In this document: positions 45,426-56,744 of the stretch, in pieces
Position numbering within the stretch: the stretch's first letter is position 1
How the letters are laid out: every line of letters starts with the position of its first letter
Assembly (NCBI RefSeq): GCF_021390675.1
Contig: NZ_JAJEJV010000004.1
Span: forward strand, 1,922,001-1,986,000
Direction: 5' to 3'
From: Dyella sp. 2HG41-7
GTDB lineage: Bacteria > Pseudomonadota > Gammaproteobacteria > Xanthomonadales > Rhodanobacteraceae
DNA: 64,000 nt
Program-made: the position numbers and the translations under genes
Notes under the pieces: model-generated
The model's input: the letters and a program-made list of their open reading frames with translations, nothing else
What the model was told of the DNA's origin: nothing
The model's database searches: none

Positions 45426-48400
45426 ATGAATGCGATCCGTGCGGCCAACGACATCCCCCTTGCGTCTGTCGTGCTCGAAGAGTTGAAAAAAAGCAGTTTT
45501 CCGACGAAGCGCCTTGATGAGGCGCAATTTTTTATCAGCGCCTTTTTTTCGCGCATCGCCAGCACCGATGTCGACCTGCATACGCCCGCGGAATGGGCGG
45601 CGGTGGTCGCCGGTCTGTTCGATTTCATGCAGCAGCGCCAGCCCGGCCGCGCGTCGGTACGCGTTACGGACGCGGGCCACGCGGCGCGCAGCGCGGTGGA
45701 AATCGTTACCGACGATATGCCGTTCCTGGTCGACACCGTCACCATGGTGTTGTCCGACTATTCGGCGATCCACGCCGTGCTTCACCCGGTGGTGAAGATC
45801 ACGCGCGACGCCAACGGTCAATTGCAGCGCATCGGCGACGAACACGGCACGCCCGAATCGGTGATGCATTTCGAAGTGGACAACATCGCGGACGAAGCCA
45901 CCCGCGCCCAGGTGACGTCGCGCATTGCCGACGCGCTGGAAGACGTGCGCGCTGCCGTGCGCGATTGGAGCACGATGCGCGACAAGGCGTTGGCGATCGC
46001 TACCGATCTGCCGAATCGCAAGCTACAACTCGATGCGTCGTCGATCAACGAAGCTAGCGAATTTCTGCGTTGGCTGGCGGACAACAACTTCACCTTCCTC
46101 GGCTATCGCGAATACGAAGTCGCCAAGTCCGATGGCGACGAAGTGCTGCGCCCTATCGAAGAGTCGGGCCTGGGCATTCTTCACAAGAGCGAACGCTCGG
46201 TCGCACCGCGTTCGTTGCGCACGCTGGCCGCGCACGAGTTGCCGCAGTCGGGCTCTTACGACGCCATCATTCTTACCAAGACGAATGCGCGCTCGCACGT
46301 GCATCGTCCCGGCAATATGGATTACGTCGGCGTGCTGAAGTTCGACGCAAATGGCATGCCGATATCCGAACAACGCTTCCTCGGCTTGTTCACCTCCAAC
46401 GCTTATATGACGCGCCCGCAGGAAGTGCCGCTGGTGCGTCAGCGCGTGGAAGCGGTGATGGCGCGCTCTGGCCTCAAGCGCGATGCGTATTCCGGCAAGG
46501 CGCTGCGCCATATCCTCGAAACGCTGCCGCAGGAAGAACTGTTCCAGAGCACCGAAGACGAATTGTTCGCCACCGCCACGGGCATTCTGGAATTGCAGCA
46601 ACGCGCCCGCACGCGCATGTTTGTGCGTCGCGACCGCTACGGCCGTTTCTTCACGTGCCTGGTTTTCGTGCCGCGCGAGCGTTTCAACACCACAGTGCGC
46701 GAACGCATCGAGGCGATGTTGCGCGAGGTGTTCCACGGCGAGAGCCTGGATTCCAATGTGTTGATGGGCGAATCCGCGCTGGCGCGTCTGCACGTCACGG
46801 TGCGTCCGCGTCCGGGCGATCATCCCAAGTTCAACGTGCAGGATCTCGAAGCGCGCTTGTTGCACATCGTGCGCAATTGGCATGACGGTTTGCGCGACAG
46901 TCTGATTTCGCAAGTCGGCGCAGCGCAAGGCGTGGCGCTGTTCAATCGTTTTGGCAAGCAATTGCCAGCCGGCTACGTCGAAGACGTGTCGCCGGAAGTC
47001 GCCGCGAATGACGTCGTCGCCCTGACAACGCTTAAAAACAACGACTCCATCCACCTTAATCTCTACGAAGACCCGCGCGATCAAAGCCTGCGTTTCAAGG
47101 TGATCCATGTCGGCGCGCCGATCTCGCTGTCCGACGCGCTGCCGATGTTGGAAAACATGGGCGTACGCATGCTCGCCGAGCATGTCTACACGTTGGAAAG
47201 CGAAGGTCGCACGCTGACCATTCACGACTTCGAGTTGAAGACCAAGTCGCAACTGGTGTTCGATCTGGCGCATCTGCGCGAGCGTTTCGAACGTGGCTTC
47301 GAAGCGCTTTGGCGCGGTCAAGCGGAGAGCGATGGCTTCAACAACCTCGTGTTGCTGGCGCAGGCCGATTGGCGCCAGGTGGCGATGCTGCGTGGCTACT
47401 GCAAATACCTGCAGCAGGTCGGTATCGCGTTCTCGCAAAGCTATATGGAAGAGACGCTCAATCGCTATCCGGCTATTGCCGGTTTGCTGATTGAGCTGTT
47501 CAACGCCAAGTTCGATACGCGGCGCGAATTGCTTTCCGCGTCGGAGCTGGAAGGCGCTCAAGCGGATCTCCGTCGCGAGATGGCGGCGCTGATTCCTGCG
47601 GAAACGCAAAAAGCCAAACCCGAGCTGATCGACAGCATCGTGGGCGCGCTATCGCAAAAGCGCGATCAGCAAGTGCACATTCTGTGGGAGGCGTTGAAGT
47701 CGCTGCTCGACGACGTGGCGAGCCTGGACGACGAGCGAATCTTGCTGAGTTTCATGAACACCATCAAGGCTACGTTGCGCACCAGCTTCTTCCAGACCTG
47801 GGACGGTGCGCATCGTCACTACATCAGCTTCAAGTTCGATTCCAAGCTGGTGCCAGATGCGCCCAAGCCCGTGCCGTATCGCGAAATCTTCGTGTATTCG
47901 CCGCGCGTGGAAGGTATTCACTTGCGCTTCGGACCGGTCGCGCGCGGCGGCCTGCGCTGGTCAGATCGTCGTGAAGACTTCCGCACTGAAGTGCTCGGGT
48001 TGGTGAAAGCGCAGATGGTGAAGAACACCGTGATCGTGCCGGTGGGCTCGAAGGGCGGCTTCTTCGTCAAGCATCCGCCGGTGGGCGGCGACCGCGACGC
48101 GCAGCTTGCCGAAGGCATCGCGTGCTATCGCCTGTTTATCAACGGCCTGCTCGACATCACCGACAACCTGATTGAAGGCAAAGTAGTGCCGCCGCACGAT
48201 GTGGTGCGTCACGATCAAGACGATCCGTATCTCGTCGTCGCGGCCGACAAGGGCACCGCCACGTTCTCCGATATCGCCAACGCGATTTCGATCGAACACG
48301 GCTTCTGGTTGGGCGATGCGTTCGCGTCGGGCGGTTCCAACGGCTACGACCACAAAGGCATGGGCATTACCGCCAAGGGCGCATGGGAGTCGGTGAAGCG

Positions 48401-50348
48401 CCACTTCCGCGCGCTGGGCCGCGATTCTCAGAGCGAAGATTTCACCTGCGTAGGCATCGGCGACATGTCGGGCGACGTGTTTGGCAACGGTATGTTGTTG
48501 TCCCAACATATTCGCCTGTTCGCGGCGTTCGATCATCGCCACATCTTCCTGGACCCGAATCCGGATACGGCCAAATCGTTCGCCGAGCGCGATCGCATGT
48601 TCAAGCTGCCGCGTTCGAGCTGGGAGGACTACGACAAGTCGCTGATCTCCGCGGGCGGCGGCGTGTGGCCGCGCAGCGTGAAGTCGATTCCGATTTCGCC
48701 GGAGGTGCGCGCGGTGCTCGGTTTGAAGGCCGACGTGCAGCAGATGGCGCCGTCGGATCTGATGAGCGCAATTCTCAAAGCGCCGGTGGATTTGCTGTGG
48801 AACGGCGGCATCGGCACGTACGTGAAAGCGTCGAGTGAAACGCATGGCGACGTCGGTGACCGCGCCAACAACGCGTTGCGCATCAACGGTACGGATCTGC
48901 GCTGCAAAGTGGTGGGCGAGGGCGGCAATCTTGGCTTCACGCAGAAGGGGCGCATTGAAGCGGCTCAACATGGCGTGCTGCTCAACACCGACTTCATCGA
49001 CAACTCCGCCGGCGTGGACACCTCCGATCACGAGGTGAACATCAAGATTCTGCTCGGCGACGCCGTGCAGCGCGGCGAGATGACGGTGGACGATCGCAAT
49101 CGTCAGCTCGCGTCGATGACGGACGAAGTCGGACAGCTTGTGCTGTGGGACAACTACCGTCAGAACGAAGCCATCACGTTGATGGAGCGTCAGTCGGTGA
49201 AGCGCATCGGTTCGATGGCGCACTTTATCCGCACGCTGGAAGGCGAAGGCTTGCTCGATCGTCAGGTGGAAAACCTCCCCAGCGAAGCCGAGCTCACCGA
49301 TCGCAAAACGCGCGGCCATGGTCTGACGCGTCCTGAGCTCTCGGTGCTGCTGTCGTACGACAAGATCCGTCTTTATCAGCAGTTGCTGGAGTCGGATGTG
49401 CCGGAAGATCCGTACCTCTCCAAGGAGCTGGTGCGTTACTTCCCGCGGCCGTTGCACGAGAAGTACGCCACGCATATGCAGCGCCATCGTCTGAAGCGTG
49501 AAATCATCGCCACGGCGGTCACCAACTCGACGCTCAACCGCATGGGCGCCACCTTTATGATGCGCATGCAGGAGGATACGGGGCAGGGTCCGGCCGCGAT
49601 CGCCAAGGCTTACACGGCCGCACGCGAAATCCTCGGCGCACGCGATATGTGGGCGCAGATCGAAGCGCAGGACAGCAAGGTCGCCGAGAGCACGCAGGTC
49701 GACGCGATCATGCAGATCTGGTCGTTGCTGCGTCACCTCACGCGCTGGTTGCTCAACCGTCCAGGCGGTACGTTGGAAATCGCCGCGAACGTGGAGCGTT
49801 ATCAGGCGGCCGTGGCTGAACTCAGCACCCACGTTCCCGATGTGCTCACGCCGGCCGGCAAGGCCGACTTCGCGACGAGCCAGGAAAAATGGGAAGGTCT
49901 GGGATTCCCCAACGATCTCGCCCTGCACCTGGCCAAGCTGCCGGAATTGCGCGCCATGCTCGATATCGTGGAAGTGGCGCAACAAACCGGTCAGCCGATC
50001 GCCAAGGTCGCCGAAGCGTTCTACGAACTGGGTCAGGTGCTCGATCTGGAGTGGTTGCGCGGGCAGATCGAAGCGCTGCCGGTGGATGGGCATTGGCACG
50101 CACAGGCACGCGGTTCGTTGCTGGATGAGCTCAACCATCAGCATCGCGCGCTGGTAGTGCAAATCCTCGCTTTGACGGGTGCGAGCAAGGACGTGTCGCC
50201 AGTGCAGGCATGGCTCAACCGCGACGACGCCACGCTGAAGTACACCCGCGATATGCTGGCGGAAATCCTTACGCAAAACGCGGATTATCCGATCGCCTCG
50301 GTGGCCGTGCGTCGCCTGGCGCAGTTGGCGCAGGTGCCGGTGGCGTAA
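45426..50348 (+). CDS. gdhB: NAD-specific glutamate dehydrogenase, large 180-kDa class
   Basis: The 1640-residue enzyme deaminates glutamate to 2-oxoglutarate with NAD+. The N-terminal half carries ACT-like regulatory regions. The catalytic part near residues 820-1250 has FGPVARGGLRWSDRREDFRTEVLGLVKAQMVKNTVIVPVGSKGGF and the later GIGDMSGDVFGNGMLLS typical of this class. Length is normal for the family found in Pseudomonas, Streptomyces and Xanthomonads. The whole antisense strand of the 3' third is open for 803 codons, but that is a codon-bias shadow. It is probably transcribed alone. Confidence 0.95.
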   Translation: MNAIRAANDIPLASVVLEELKKSSFPTKRLDEAQFFISAFFSRIASTDVDLHTPAEWAAVVAGLFDFMQQRQPGRASVRVTDAGHAARSAVEIVTDDMPFLVDTVTMVLSDYSAIHAVLHPVVKITRDANGQLQRIGDEHGTPESVMHFEVDNIADEATRAQVTSRIADALEDVRAAVRDWSTMRDKALAIATDLPNRKLQLDASSINEASEFLRWLADNNFTFLGYREYEVAKSDGDEVLRPIEESGLGILHKSERSVAPRSLRTLAAHELPQSGSYDAIILTKTNARSHVHRPGNMDYVGVLKFDANGMPISEQRFLGLFTSNAYMTRPQEVPLVRQRVEAVMARSGLKRDAYSGKALRHILETLPQEELFQSTEDELFATATGILELQQRARTRMFVRRDRYGRFFTCLVFVPRERFNTTVRERIEAMLREVFHGESLDSNVLMGESALARLHVTVRPRPGDHPKFNVQDLEARLLHIVRNWHDGLRDSLISQVGAAQGVALFNRFGKQLPAGYVEDVSPEVAANDVVALTTLKNNDSIHLNLYEDPRDQSLRFKVIHVGAPISLSDALPMLENMGVRMLAEHVYTLESEGRTLTIHDFELKTKSQLVFDLAHLRERFERGFEALWRGQAESDGFNNLVLLAQADWRQVAMLRGYCKYLQQVGIAFSQSYMEETLNRYPAIAGLLIELFNAKFDTRRELLSASELEGAQADLRREMAALIPAETQKAKPELIDSIVGALSQKRDQQVHILWEALKSLLDDVASLDDERILLSFMNTIKATLRTSFFQTWDGAHRHYISFKFDSKLVPDAPKPVPYREIFVYSPRVEGIHLRFGPVARGGLRWSDRREDFRTEVLGLVKAQMVKNTVIVPVGSKGGFFVKHPPVGGDRDAQLAEGIACYRLFINGLLDITDNLIEGKVVPPHDVVRHDQDDPYLVVAADKGTATFSDIANAISIEHGFWLGDAFASGGSNGYDHKGMGITAKGAWESVKRHFRALGRDSQSEDFTCVGIGDMSGDVFGNGMLLSQHIRLFAAFDHRHIFLDPNPDTAKSFAERDRMFKLPRSSWEDYDKSLISAGGGVWPRSVKSIPISPEVRAVLGLKADVQQMAPSDLMSAILKAPVDLLWNGGIGTYVKASSETHGDVGDRANNALRINGTDLRCKVVGEGGNLGFTQKGRIEAAQHGVLLNTDFIDNSAGVDTSDHEVNIKILLGDAVQRGEMTVDDRNRQLASMTDEVGQLVLWDNYRQNEAITLMERQSVKRIGSMAHFIRTLEGEGLLDRQVENLPSEAELTDRKTRGHGLTRPELSVLLSYDKIRLYQQLLESDVPEDPYLSKELVRYFPRPLHEKYATHMQRHRLKREIIATAVTNSTLNRMGATFMMRMQEDTGQGPAAIAKAYTAAREILGARDMWAQIEAQDSKVAESTQVDAIMQIWSLLRHLTRWLLNRPGGTLEIAANVERYQAAVAELSTHVPDVLTPAGKADFATSQEKWEGLGFPNDLALHLAKLPELRAMLDIVEVAQQTGQPIAKVAEAFYELGQVLDLEWLRGQIEALPVDGHWHAQARGSLLDELNHQHRALVVQILALTGASKDVSPVQAWLNRDDATLKYTRDMLAEILTQNADYPIASVAVRRLAQLAQVPVA

Positions 50349-50352
50349 TAGC

Positions 50353-50456
50353 CGGGAATCGGGAATCGTCAATGGGGAATGGTGAAGGGCGGCTCCTCAC
50401 GTGTTTACAAGAGGCAGCTCTTACTTCTCCCGATTGACGATTTACGATTCCCGTCT
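50353..50456. repeat. Inverted GGGAATCG-type dispersed repeat before nadK
   Basis: GGGAATCGGGAATCGTCAAT at 50353-50372 is repeated in inverted, imperfect form as ATTGACGATTTACGATTCCC near 50434-50453. About 60 bases lie between. GGGAATCG units are characteristic dispersed repeats of Xanthomonads. The element fills almost the whole space between gdh and the NAD kinase gene. Confidence 0.75.
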
Positions 50457-50492
50457 CAGGATGCCCGACAAATCATAGATGGACCTCACGAC

Positions 50493-51254
50493 ATGCGCCT
50501 CGCGTTCGTCGCCAGCGAAACCAACGTTGCACAACAAGCGCGCCGCAAACTTGTCGAGCGCTACGGCGACGTGCCGGCTACCGATGCGGAAGTGATTGTT
50601 GCGTTAGGCGGCGATGGCTTTATGTTGCGCACGTTGCATACGCATCGCGCGATGGCCGTTCCCGTGTACGGCATGAAGCTTGGGCGCGTCGGCTTTCTGA
50701 TGAACAAGCATCATCTCGATGAATTGCCCGAGCGCATTGCGCGCGCGCACGCGGCCGAATTGTTTCCTCTGGAGATGAACGTGGTCGATAGCGACGGTCA
50801 GTCGCGCACAGCGCTCGCGTTCAATGAAGTGTCGTTGTTGCGACAGACCAACCAAGCTGCGCATGTCGAGGTGAAACTCAACGACGTGGTGAAGCTGGCG
50901 AATCTCGTCTGCGACGGCATTCTGGTTTCTACGCCTGCGGGATCGACGGCTTATAACCTTTCCGCGCACGGCCCCATTCTTCCGCTGGATGCGAACGTGC
51001 TGGCGCTTACGCCGATCAGTCCGTTTCGTCCGCGTCGTTGGCGCGGCGCGATCCTGCCGCATCGCACGGTGGTGAGCCTGCGTGTGCTCGATCCTGGCAA
51101 GCGGCCGGTAAGTGCGACGGCGGATTTTCTCGAAGTGCGCAACGTGCGCACGGTGGAAATTCACCAATCGCGGGAGCAGGGCGTGCAGTTGTTGTTCGAT
51201 CCCGAACACAATCTTGAGCAGCGCATCTTGGACGAGCAATTCGCGGCGGATTGA
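50493..51254 (+). CDS. nadK: NAD kinase
   Basis: The 253-residue ATP-NAD kinase makes NADP. The diagnostic GGDG ([13 protein letters not shown]), an Asn-Glu pair in [11 protein letters not shown], and [17 protein letters not shown] are present. The ATG at 50493 gives a normal family length. A longer reading from 50379 would start inside the dispersed repeat and is rejected. The ribosome site is weak. The gene is closed by a strong terminator. Confidence 0.94.
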   Translation: MRLAFVASETNVAQQARRKLVERYGDVPATDAEVIVALGGDGFMLRTLHTHRAMAVPVYGMKLGRVGFLMNKHHLDELPERIARAHAAELFPLEMNVVDSDGQSRTALAFNEVSLLRQTNQAAHVEVKLNDVVKLANLVCDGILVSTPAGSTAYNLSAHGPILPLDANVLALTPISPFRPRRWRGAILPHRTVVSLRVLDPGKRPVSATADFLEVRNVRTVEIHQSREQGVQLLFDPEHNLEQRILDEQFAAD

Positions 51255-51294
51255 ACGAGTCATTTTTTTAGAACGCTCCTAAATCTATCGCGCA

Positions 51295-51326
51295 TAAAAA
51301 AGAGCCGGGCATTGCCCGGCTCTTTG
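51295..51326 (+). terminator. Terminator after nadK
   Basis: AAAAAAGAGCCGGGC-att-GCCCGGCTCTTTG (51295-51326) is a perfect GC-rich stem with A and T flanks. It can also stop the converging autotransporter transcript. Confidence 0.92.
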
Positions 51327-51364
51327 CTCACTTCCCTATGCACATCCGTGTGTGCCGACGTGGA

Positions 51365-54300
51365 TTAGAAATTCCAGCGCAAACCCACATTGGCCGTCCA
51401 ACCGCTGGTACCGTAGTTGTGTAACGCACCTTGGTAATCCACTTCGCCATACAGCGCGAGGTTCTTGGTGAACTGGCTGGTGACGCCGCCACCCAGGCGA
51501 TAACTCGCACCGGCGCGGCCATCGGCGAACGTGGCTTGCACGTCTTGCCAATCGGTGCTGGTTACATCCACCTGCTGACGGCCACCGACACGGTTGATGT
51601 AGTCGGCGCGCAGGTATGGCGAGAATTTCTCGTCGTCGTGCTTGGTGAGGCGTGCACCCAGGCGATACGTGGCTTGTCCGGTGTCACCCAGATTCACCTT
51701 CAGACCGTCCTGGTCGGTGACGCTGTTGAACACCAAGGACTGATACGTCACCTGTGCTTGCGGTTCCAGCTCATAGCCTTGACCCAAGGCGAACGGATAA
51801 CCACTTTCGATCGATGCGTGCCAACCGTGCGCACGAATCGTGGCGACATCCGAACCACGCAGATTCGTGCTCACCTTGCCGCGATAGCTCTCGCCACCGA
51901 CCACCGTATCGAGGTAGAAGCCGTTGTCTTGCTGCCAGGTCAACCAGGCCGACACGCCGCCGGCATCGTATTTGGTCGTGCTGCCGCCGATGCTGGTGGC
52001 CTTGGGCGTCACGGTGGTAGTGCCTTTGTCGGCGGCCACGCCAAAGCGCACGCTGCTCTTGTCGTTCGTCCAGCCCAGGATGCTGCCACCCAACTGCAGC
52101 ATGTTGACCTGCTGGTCGAAGTCGTAACCGTATTGCTGGAAGTTGCGATCGGAGTTGTAGCGATACTGCGTGCCGATATAGCGCGCGAACATCTCGCCAC
52201 CGTGGTCGCCGTTGTCGTTGGCTTGCACATTGCGAATCTCGCCCAAGCGCTGATGCAGGGTGTCGATCATCTGACCGCCGTAGCCAAGCAGTGCGGCGCC
52301 GGACGACACGTACGAACCCACCTGCGGAGCCACGGCTTTGCGCACCGGTACTGGCGGATCGGTGATCACCGGGTCCGGACCTGTCGGTGTCGGTGCAGGC
52401 GTGGGAGTTGGCGCAGGCGTGGGAGTCGGCGCAGGAGTAGGAGTCGGCGCGGGTGTAGGAGTCGGCGTAGGTGTAGGAGTCGGCGTAGGTGTAGGAGTCG
52501 GCGTAGGTGTAGGTGTAGGTGTAGGTGTAGGTGTAGGTGTAGGTGTAGGTGTAGGTGTAGGTGTAGGTGTAGGTGTCGGAGTTGGTGCGGGCACCGGAGT
52601 TTCGAAGGCATTGGCTAGACGATAGTCCCAATCCAAAGAATTGCCACCCGATAGCACGCTTTGCGATTGATCCGTAGCGCCAGGTCCGAATGCATACAAG
52701 TCATACATCCACGGGCCCACCGCGACATAGCCGCCTTTCAGCTGGAATGCATTCGCGCTCGAATCGCCATGCACTTGCACCACTGAAATTCCCTCGTTGG
52801 GTTGCACGTAACCGTCACCGTTTAGGTCAGTGTCTGCACCCAAGCCCCGGCCACGCACGTCAAGAAGCGTGGTGCCGGTAACATTTCCTTGAATCAACAA
52901 ACGATCGGTTTGCTGATTGCTCAGTGCACCACCCTCGTTGAGCACAGTGTTGATCTGCACAGTGCCGTTGTTGCCAACGTAGTTACCAAGAATGGTGAGT
53001 GCACCAAACGGACCGCCCGGCATACCGGCACTGCCCGGCAGGATCGTGCCGCTGTTGGTAACACTTCCGGCGAGCGTTCCATAGCCAGCTAGCGTGCCCG
53101 CCAACTGAACGTCGACGGCACTGCCCGACAACGAAGCGCTCGTGTGCGCATCATCGCCAATCACGAGCGTGCCGCCGGATATCGTCGTGGCGCCTGTGTA
53201 GGTATCGTTGCTATTGAACACTGTGGTGCCGCTGTATACGTTGACGCTTCCCGGACCACCCGTGATGGTTGGTGCAAAAACGTAACTGCCGCTGGTGTCG
53301 GTATGGTTGAAGTTGATCACGCCCGTGCCGCTGCCAAAACTCAGGCTCGTTGCATTCAATGTGCCAGGGGCGATAGCGGCATCGCCCGCAGCGGCACCGA
53401 TATTCAACGTGCCCGAAGAGCCTGCACGCTGAGCGATCACAACGTTGTTGGATCGAACAAGCGCGCCATCGGAGATTGTCAGAGCGCCTTGACCGCTATT
53501 GCCTACTGCAATGCCCGTCACATTGGTCCAGGACGAATTCGCACCATCGATGGTTACCGTGCCTACACCGGTTTTGCTATTCCCGAAGAGTGCACTGTCG
53601 CTAGTGACGTTCGCACCATTCGTTACAGTGAGCGAGCCAACGTTGGCGGTTCCCACCGACAGATAATCGCTCGTGGAGAGACTGGAACCTATGCCGTCGA
53701 CAGCTACGGTGCCTATTGCGTTGGAATCCGTCGCAATGTCCGTGGTCGTTGATGTCACCGTGCCACCATTGGAAACAGTAAGTGAACCCGACGCTGTATT
53801 GGTGTAGCCGACGTAGAGACCGCCTGTCGTCGCCAAGGTGGAACCGACACCATCAACGAAGGCAGTTCCCTTCGCGCCGTTAAAGGCGCCAACAAGCGTC
53901 TGTGCTGTCGAATTGACGGTGCCCCCGTTGGTGATTTCCAGCAGGCCGACACCTCGGTAGCCGACACTCACGCCACCGGAGGTTGTGATATTTGAACCGT
54001 TCCCATTCACGTAGATGGCGCCTTGCGATCCCGCGTAAACGCCTGCGGATACATTGCCAACGCCGTTAGGGTTGCCTGCAGCTACTGCAGAACCGCCATT
54101 TGTGACGGATAGCGTGCCTTGACCAGAGTTACCGATATTGAACCCGTAACCAGACGTCCAATTCGACCCGGCACCATCGATGCTAATGATGCCCACGGAC
54201 TCTTGATTCGACGATGTCGCAGTGAATACGGTTCCTGCGGTACTGATCGTGCCGCCATTCGTAACATTGACGATACCCTGGCCGGAATTTCCGCCTGCAT

Positions 54301-55174
54301 TGCCGCCGACCATTGCAGTCCAGCCAGTCGTCAAATGCGAACCAGCGCCATCAACGTTGATCGTGCCTACGCCACCCGGATTGGTGCCAAGAAACGTGTA
54401 ACCGCCTGAATAATTATTTCCCGAAAGATCGACCATAGCGCCGTCGGCGACGTTTAGTGTCGCGCCACTGGTGACGCGACCAATCGTTACGCCGACGCCG
54501 CCCGTGACCACAAGGCTAGAGCCAGGTCCCTGGACATTAGTTACGCCATCGCCATAGATCTTAAAACCTCCTGTCGTTACCGAAGCACCATTGGTGATGG
54601 TCAGCGATCCGTCTCCGCCTGGCCCAAAGAAGTTCGACCCTACATAAGTGTCGCCAACATTCAGCGTCGATCCCGTTCCGTCGACCCGAACCGAGCCCGA
54701 ACTGCCAGAATTTTGAGCAATGTATAGGGTTGAGCCTGCGCTGACGGCGCCTCCATTGGTGACATCGAGTGTGCCCGCGCCGTTGTAACCGACATTGAGC
54801 GAGCTGCCTTCCGTCCAAACTGAGCCAACCCCATCGACGGTCACAGCACCGTTGGAGCCTGCATTCAATCCGATGTAACTGCCGCCTGTACTGTTGACCA
54901 CGCCGCCCGCGACGACATTCAACGTACCTTGGCCAACATTGCCAACGTACAGCATGTACGGTGCCCGCGGAGCTTGTGTGCCATCAATCGTCAGCGTTGC
55001 GCCGTCAATGGATGTCTGCGCCCACACCGGTGAAACCGCTAACGCGGAGATCGTCGCAAGCGCCAACGCCGTGCGCCGACGCGAATTGGATTTGCTGCGC
55101 GCGTGAGCCAATTCAGAGGCTGCCACCCACGAGTGAGTCGCTGCATTCCAGACGAATCGATAAACCTTATTCAT
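51365..55174 (-). CDS. Type Va autotransporter adhesin-like protein with Pro-Thr linker
   Basis: The protein is 1269 residues from the ATG at 55174 (AGGAG upstream). It begins with the extended signal region [20 protein letters not shown], then a Sec signal ending SPVWAQ. The passenger (about residues 55-855) is built of repeats around [23 protein letters not shown] and VGNSGQG, as in beta-helix passengers with PATR repeats. A (Pro-Thr)n linker covers residues about 858-931. The last 280 residues form the translocator barrel and end in LRWNF. The passenger has no protease or lipase motif that I can see, so adhesion or aggregation is the likely role. It stands alone, with a 587-base upstream region. 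Confidence 0.93.
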   Translation of the reverse strand: MNKVYRFVWNAATHSWVAASELAHARSKSNSRRRTALALATISALAVSPVWAQTSIDGATLTIDGTQAPRAPYMLYVGNVGQGTLNVVAGGVVNSTGGSYIGLNAGSNGAVTVDGVGSVWTEGSSLNVGYNGAGTLDVTNGGAVSAGSTLYIAQNSGSSGSVRVDGTGSTLNVGDTYVGSNFFGPGGDGSLTITNGASVTTGGFKIYGDGVTNVQGPGSSLVVTGGVGVTIGRVTSGATLNVADGAMVDLSGNNYSGGYTFLGTNPGGVGTINVDGAGSHLTTGWTAMVGGNAGGNSGQGIVNVTNGGTISTAGTVFTATSSNQESVGIISIDGAGSNWTSGYGFNIGNSGQGTLSVTNGGSAVAAGNPNGVGNVSAGVYAGSQGAIYVNGNGSNITTSGGVSVGYRGVGLLEITNGGTVNSTAQTLVGAFNGAKGTAFVDGVGSTLATTGGLYVGYTNTASGSLTVSNGGTVTSTTTDIATDSNAIGTVAVDGIGSSLSTSDYLSVGTANVGSLTVTNGANVTSDSALFGNSKTGVGTVTIDGANSSWTNVTGIAVGNSGQGALTISDGALVRSNNVVIAQRAGSSGTLNIGAAAGDAAIAPGTLNATSLSFGSGTGVINFNHTDTSGSYVFAPTITGGPGSVNVYSGTTVFNSNDTYTGATTISGGTLVIGDDAHTSASLSGSAVDVQLAGTLAGYGTLAGSVTNSGTILPGSAGMPGGPFGALTILGNYVGNNGTVQINTVLNEGGALSNQQTDRLLIQGNVTGTTLLDVRGRGLGADTDLNGDGYVQPNEGISVVQVHGDSSANAFQLKGGYVAVGPWMYDLYAFGPGATDQSQSVLSGGNSLDWDYRLANAFETPVPAPTPTPTPTPTPTPTPTPTPTPTPTPTPTPTPTPTPTPTPTPTPTPAPTPTPAPTPTPAPTPTPAPTPTGPDPVITDPPVPVRKAVAPQVGSYVSSGAALLGYGGQMIDTLHQRLGEIRNVQANDNGDHGGEMFARYIGTQYRYNSDRNFQQYGYDFDQQVNMLQLGGSILGWTNDKSSVRFGVAADKGTTTVTPKATSIGGSTTKYDAGGVSAWLTWQQDNGFYLDTVVGGESYRGKVSTNLRGSDVATIRAHGWHASIESGYPFALGQGYELEPQAQVTYQSLVFNSVTDQDGLKVNLGDTGQATYRLGARLTKHDDEKFSPYLRADYINRVGGRQQVDVTSTDWQDVQATFADGRAGASYRLGGGVTSQFTKNLALYGEVDYQGALHNYGTSGWTANVGLRWNF
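52388..52595. repeat. Hexanucleotide microsatellite coding for the Pro-Thr linker
   Basis: On the plus strand GTAGGT units run without interruption from 52503 to 52576, about 12 copies. They are flanked by degenerate units (GGAGTCGGC and similar) back to about 52388. Each unit codes Pro-Thr on the minus strand, so gain or loss of units changes linker length without changing frame. Confidence 0.93.
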
Positions 55175-55761
55175 GCGAGTGCTCCTGGTGAGATGGATTT
55201 TGGGGCGCAAACGGACCCTGGACTCTCAGAAAGAGCCTTGAATCGATGTTTCGTGTTGGGATTTCCTCGACGTACTTGTCGAGTTGTCGCGGGCGCGTTT
55301 CGCTACTGCGAAACGGTGTGGTGCCGTTGACCGCATGTGCGGATACGCCTTGCACATGCATGCCGCCAGGTGTCGCGAAGGTGTCCTGTTCTGTGGGAAA
55401 TCGTAGGTATTCAGACGGCGAGGTGATATGGGACTCGTCTGAAAACTGCGCCCTCGCAACGCCGAATCACCGGTAAATCAGGGCTTTGTTCAGCAAGGCG
55501 AATATCGTAATGTTTGGACATGTGGCGCGTATGTCGTCGTCCAGATTCTGAGTGTGACGATTTGCCTGAATGTCGGCTCAGATAAAACCGAATGCTCATC
55601 AGAATGTTTGAAGGCGACTTGCCCGGCCGTCATGTGTTGAGCTGATCCGGGAGTGAGCTGCTTCTGCGGCTAGGTATGTCAGCAAGTTCTCGCGAGGGGC
55701 GCTAAACTCAGGGCGTTCGCGTCCTCAGGTTGCTTCAACGCTTACATTCCGGTGCTTCGCT
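55175..55761. other. Long intergenic region, no gene recognised
   Basis: Upstream of both the autotransporter (minus) and the 5'-nucleotidase (plus), this region must carry divergent promoters. Short readings on each strand lack ribosome sites and protein-like composition. I see no strong repeat or terminator. The length suggests a long regulated leader for the autotransporter. Confidence 0.4.
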
Positions 55762-56691
55762 ATGAGTCGTCCAACCAAAACCGCACACGATCCGAGCGCC
55801 TTGAGCGACAACAAACTGGTTGTCGCGATTTCGTCGCGTGCGCTATTCGATCTGGGCGACAGTCATATGTTGTTTGAAAAGGAAGGCTTGGATGCTTACC
55901 GCGCGTATCAGATCGATCACGAGAACGAGATACTCCAGCCTGGCGTCGCGTTTCCTTTGGTGCAGAAGCTGTTAAGCCTCAACAAGCTCGCCGGGGACGT
56001 GCCGCCGGTGGAAGTGATTTTGCTGTCGCGCAATTCCGGCGACACGGGATTGCGTATTTTCAATGCGATTCAGCATTACGGCCTGGAAATCAGCCGCGCT
56101 GCGTTTACTAGTGGCGCGCCTACGTCCGATTACATCGCACCTTTCAAGACTGATTTGTTTTTATCAGCCAATGCCGAAGACGTTGGTCGCGCGCTGAAGG
56201 CGGGTGTGGCCGCGGCGACCATCTTGCCATCCACAGCGCCGCCGCGCGCAAGCGAGCAATTGCGTATTGCGTTCGACGGCGATGCGGTGATTTTTGGCGA
56301 CGAGGGTGAGCGCGTATCGCGCGAAGAAGGTTTGGAAGCGTTTCATCGCACCGAAACCGAGCGTGCGGAGGAGCCGCTGTCCGTCGGGCCGTTCCGTGGG
56401 TTCCTTACGGCGGTTCATCGTTTGCAGGCTGCATTCCCTGCTGAGAATTCACCGATTCGCACTGCATTGGTGACGGCGCGTTCTGCACCGGCGCATAAGC
56501 GCGTGATTCTTACATTGCGGCGCTGGGGTGTTCGTATCGATGAAGCGCTGTTTCTTGGCGGCCGCGATAAGGGGCCGTTTCTCGATGCGTTTGGCGCGGA
56601 TATCTTTTTTGACGATTCGCCGGCTAATGTGGAGTCGGCGCGGAAGCATGTGGCTACGGGGCATGTGCCGCATGGGGTGAGTAACGGTTAG
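55762..56691 (+). CDS. 5'-nucleotidase (PF06189-type)
   Basis: The 309-residue protein is related to cytosolic 5'-nucleotidase I. Typical segments are LVVAISSRALFDLGDSH, VILLSRNSGDTGLRIFNAIQHYGL, LRIAFDGDAVIFGDE with the HAD-like Asp, and FFDDSPANVESA. It should hydrolyse nucleoside monophosphates in the cytoplasm. The stop codon lies in a nine-base-stem hairpin, TGAGTAACG/CGTTACTCA (56678-56702), which may end this transcript. Confidence 0.85.
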   Translation: MSRPTKTAHDPSALSDNKLVVAISSRALFDLGDSHMLFEKEGLDAYRAYQIDHENEILQPGVAFPLVQKLLSLNKLAGDVPPVEVILLSRNSGDTGLRIFNAIQHYGLEISRAAFTSGAPTSDYIAPFKTDLFLSANAEDVGRALKAGVAAATILPSTAPPRASEQLRIAFDGDAVIFGDEGERVSREEGLEAFHRTETERAEEPLSVGPFRGFLTAVHRLQAAFPAENSPIRTALVTARSAPAHKRVILTLRRWGVRIDEALFLGGRDKGPFLDAFGADIFFDDSPANVESARKHVATGHVPHGVSNG

Positions 56692-56744
56692 CTCGTTACT
56701 CACCATAAGCGCTCGCTTAGACAGTTGTGTCGACTGCGTTGTGC

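Noticed and set aside
47961-50372. 803-codon open frame on the minus strand opposite the glutamate dehydrogenase
   Set aside because: It is a shadow of the strong GC bias of the real gene. It is His/Arg/Ala-rich, has no ribosome site and no recognisable domain.
52388-52595. CRISPR-like periodic repeat
   Set aside because: Units are six bases with no spacers, lie inside a coding region and code for Pro-Thr.
55246-55476. Possible small gene in the autotransporter upstream region
   Set aside because: No ribosome site, no protein-like pattern, and several equal-length frames on both strands.
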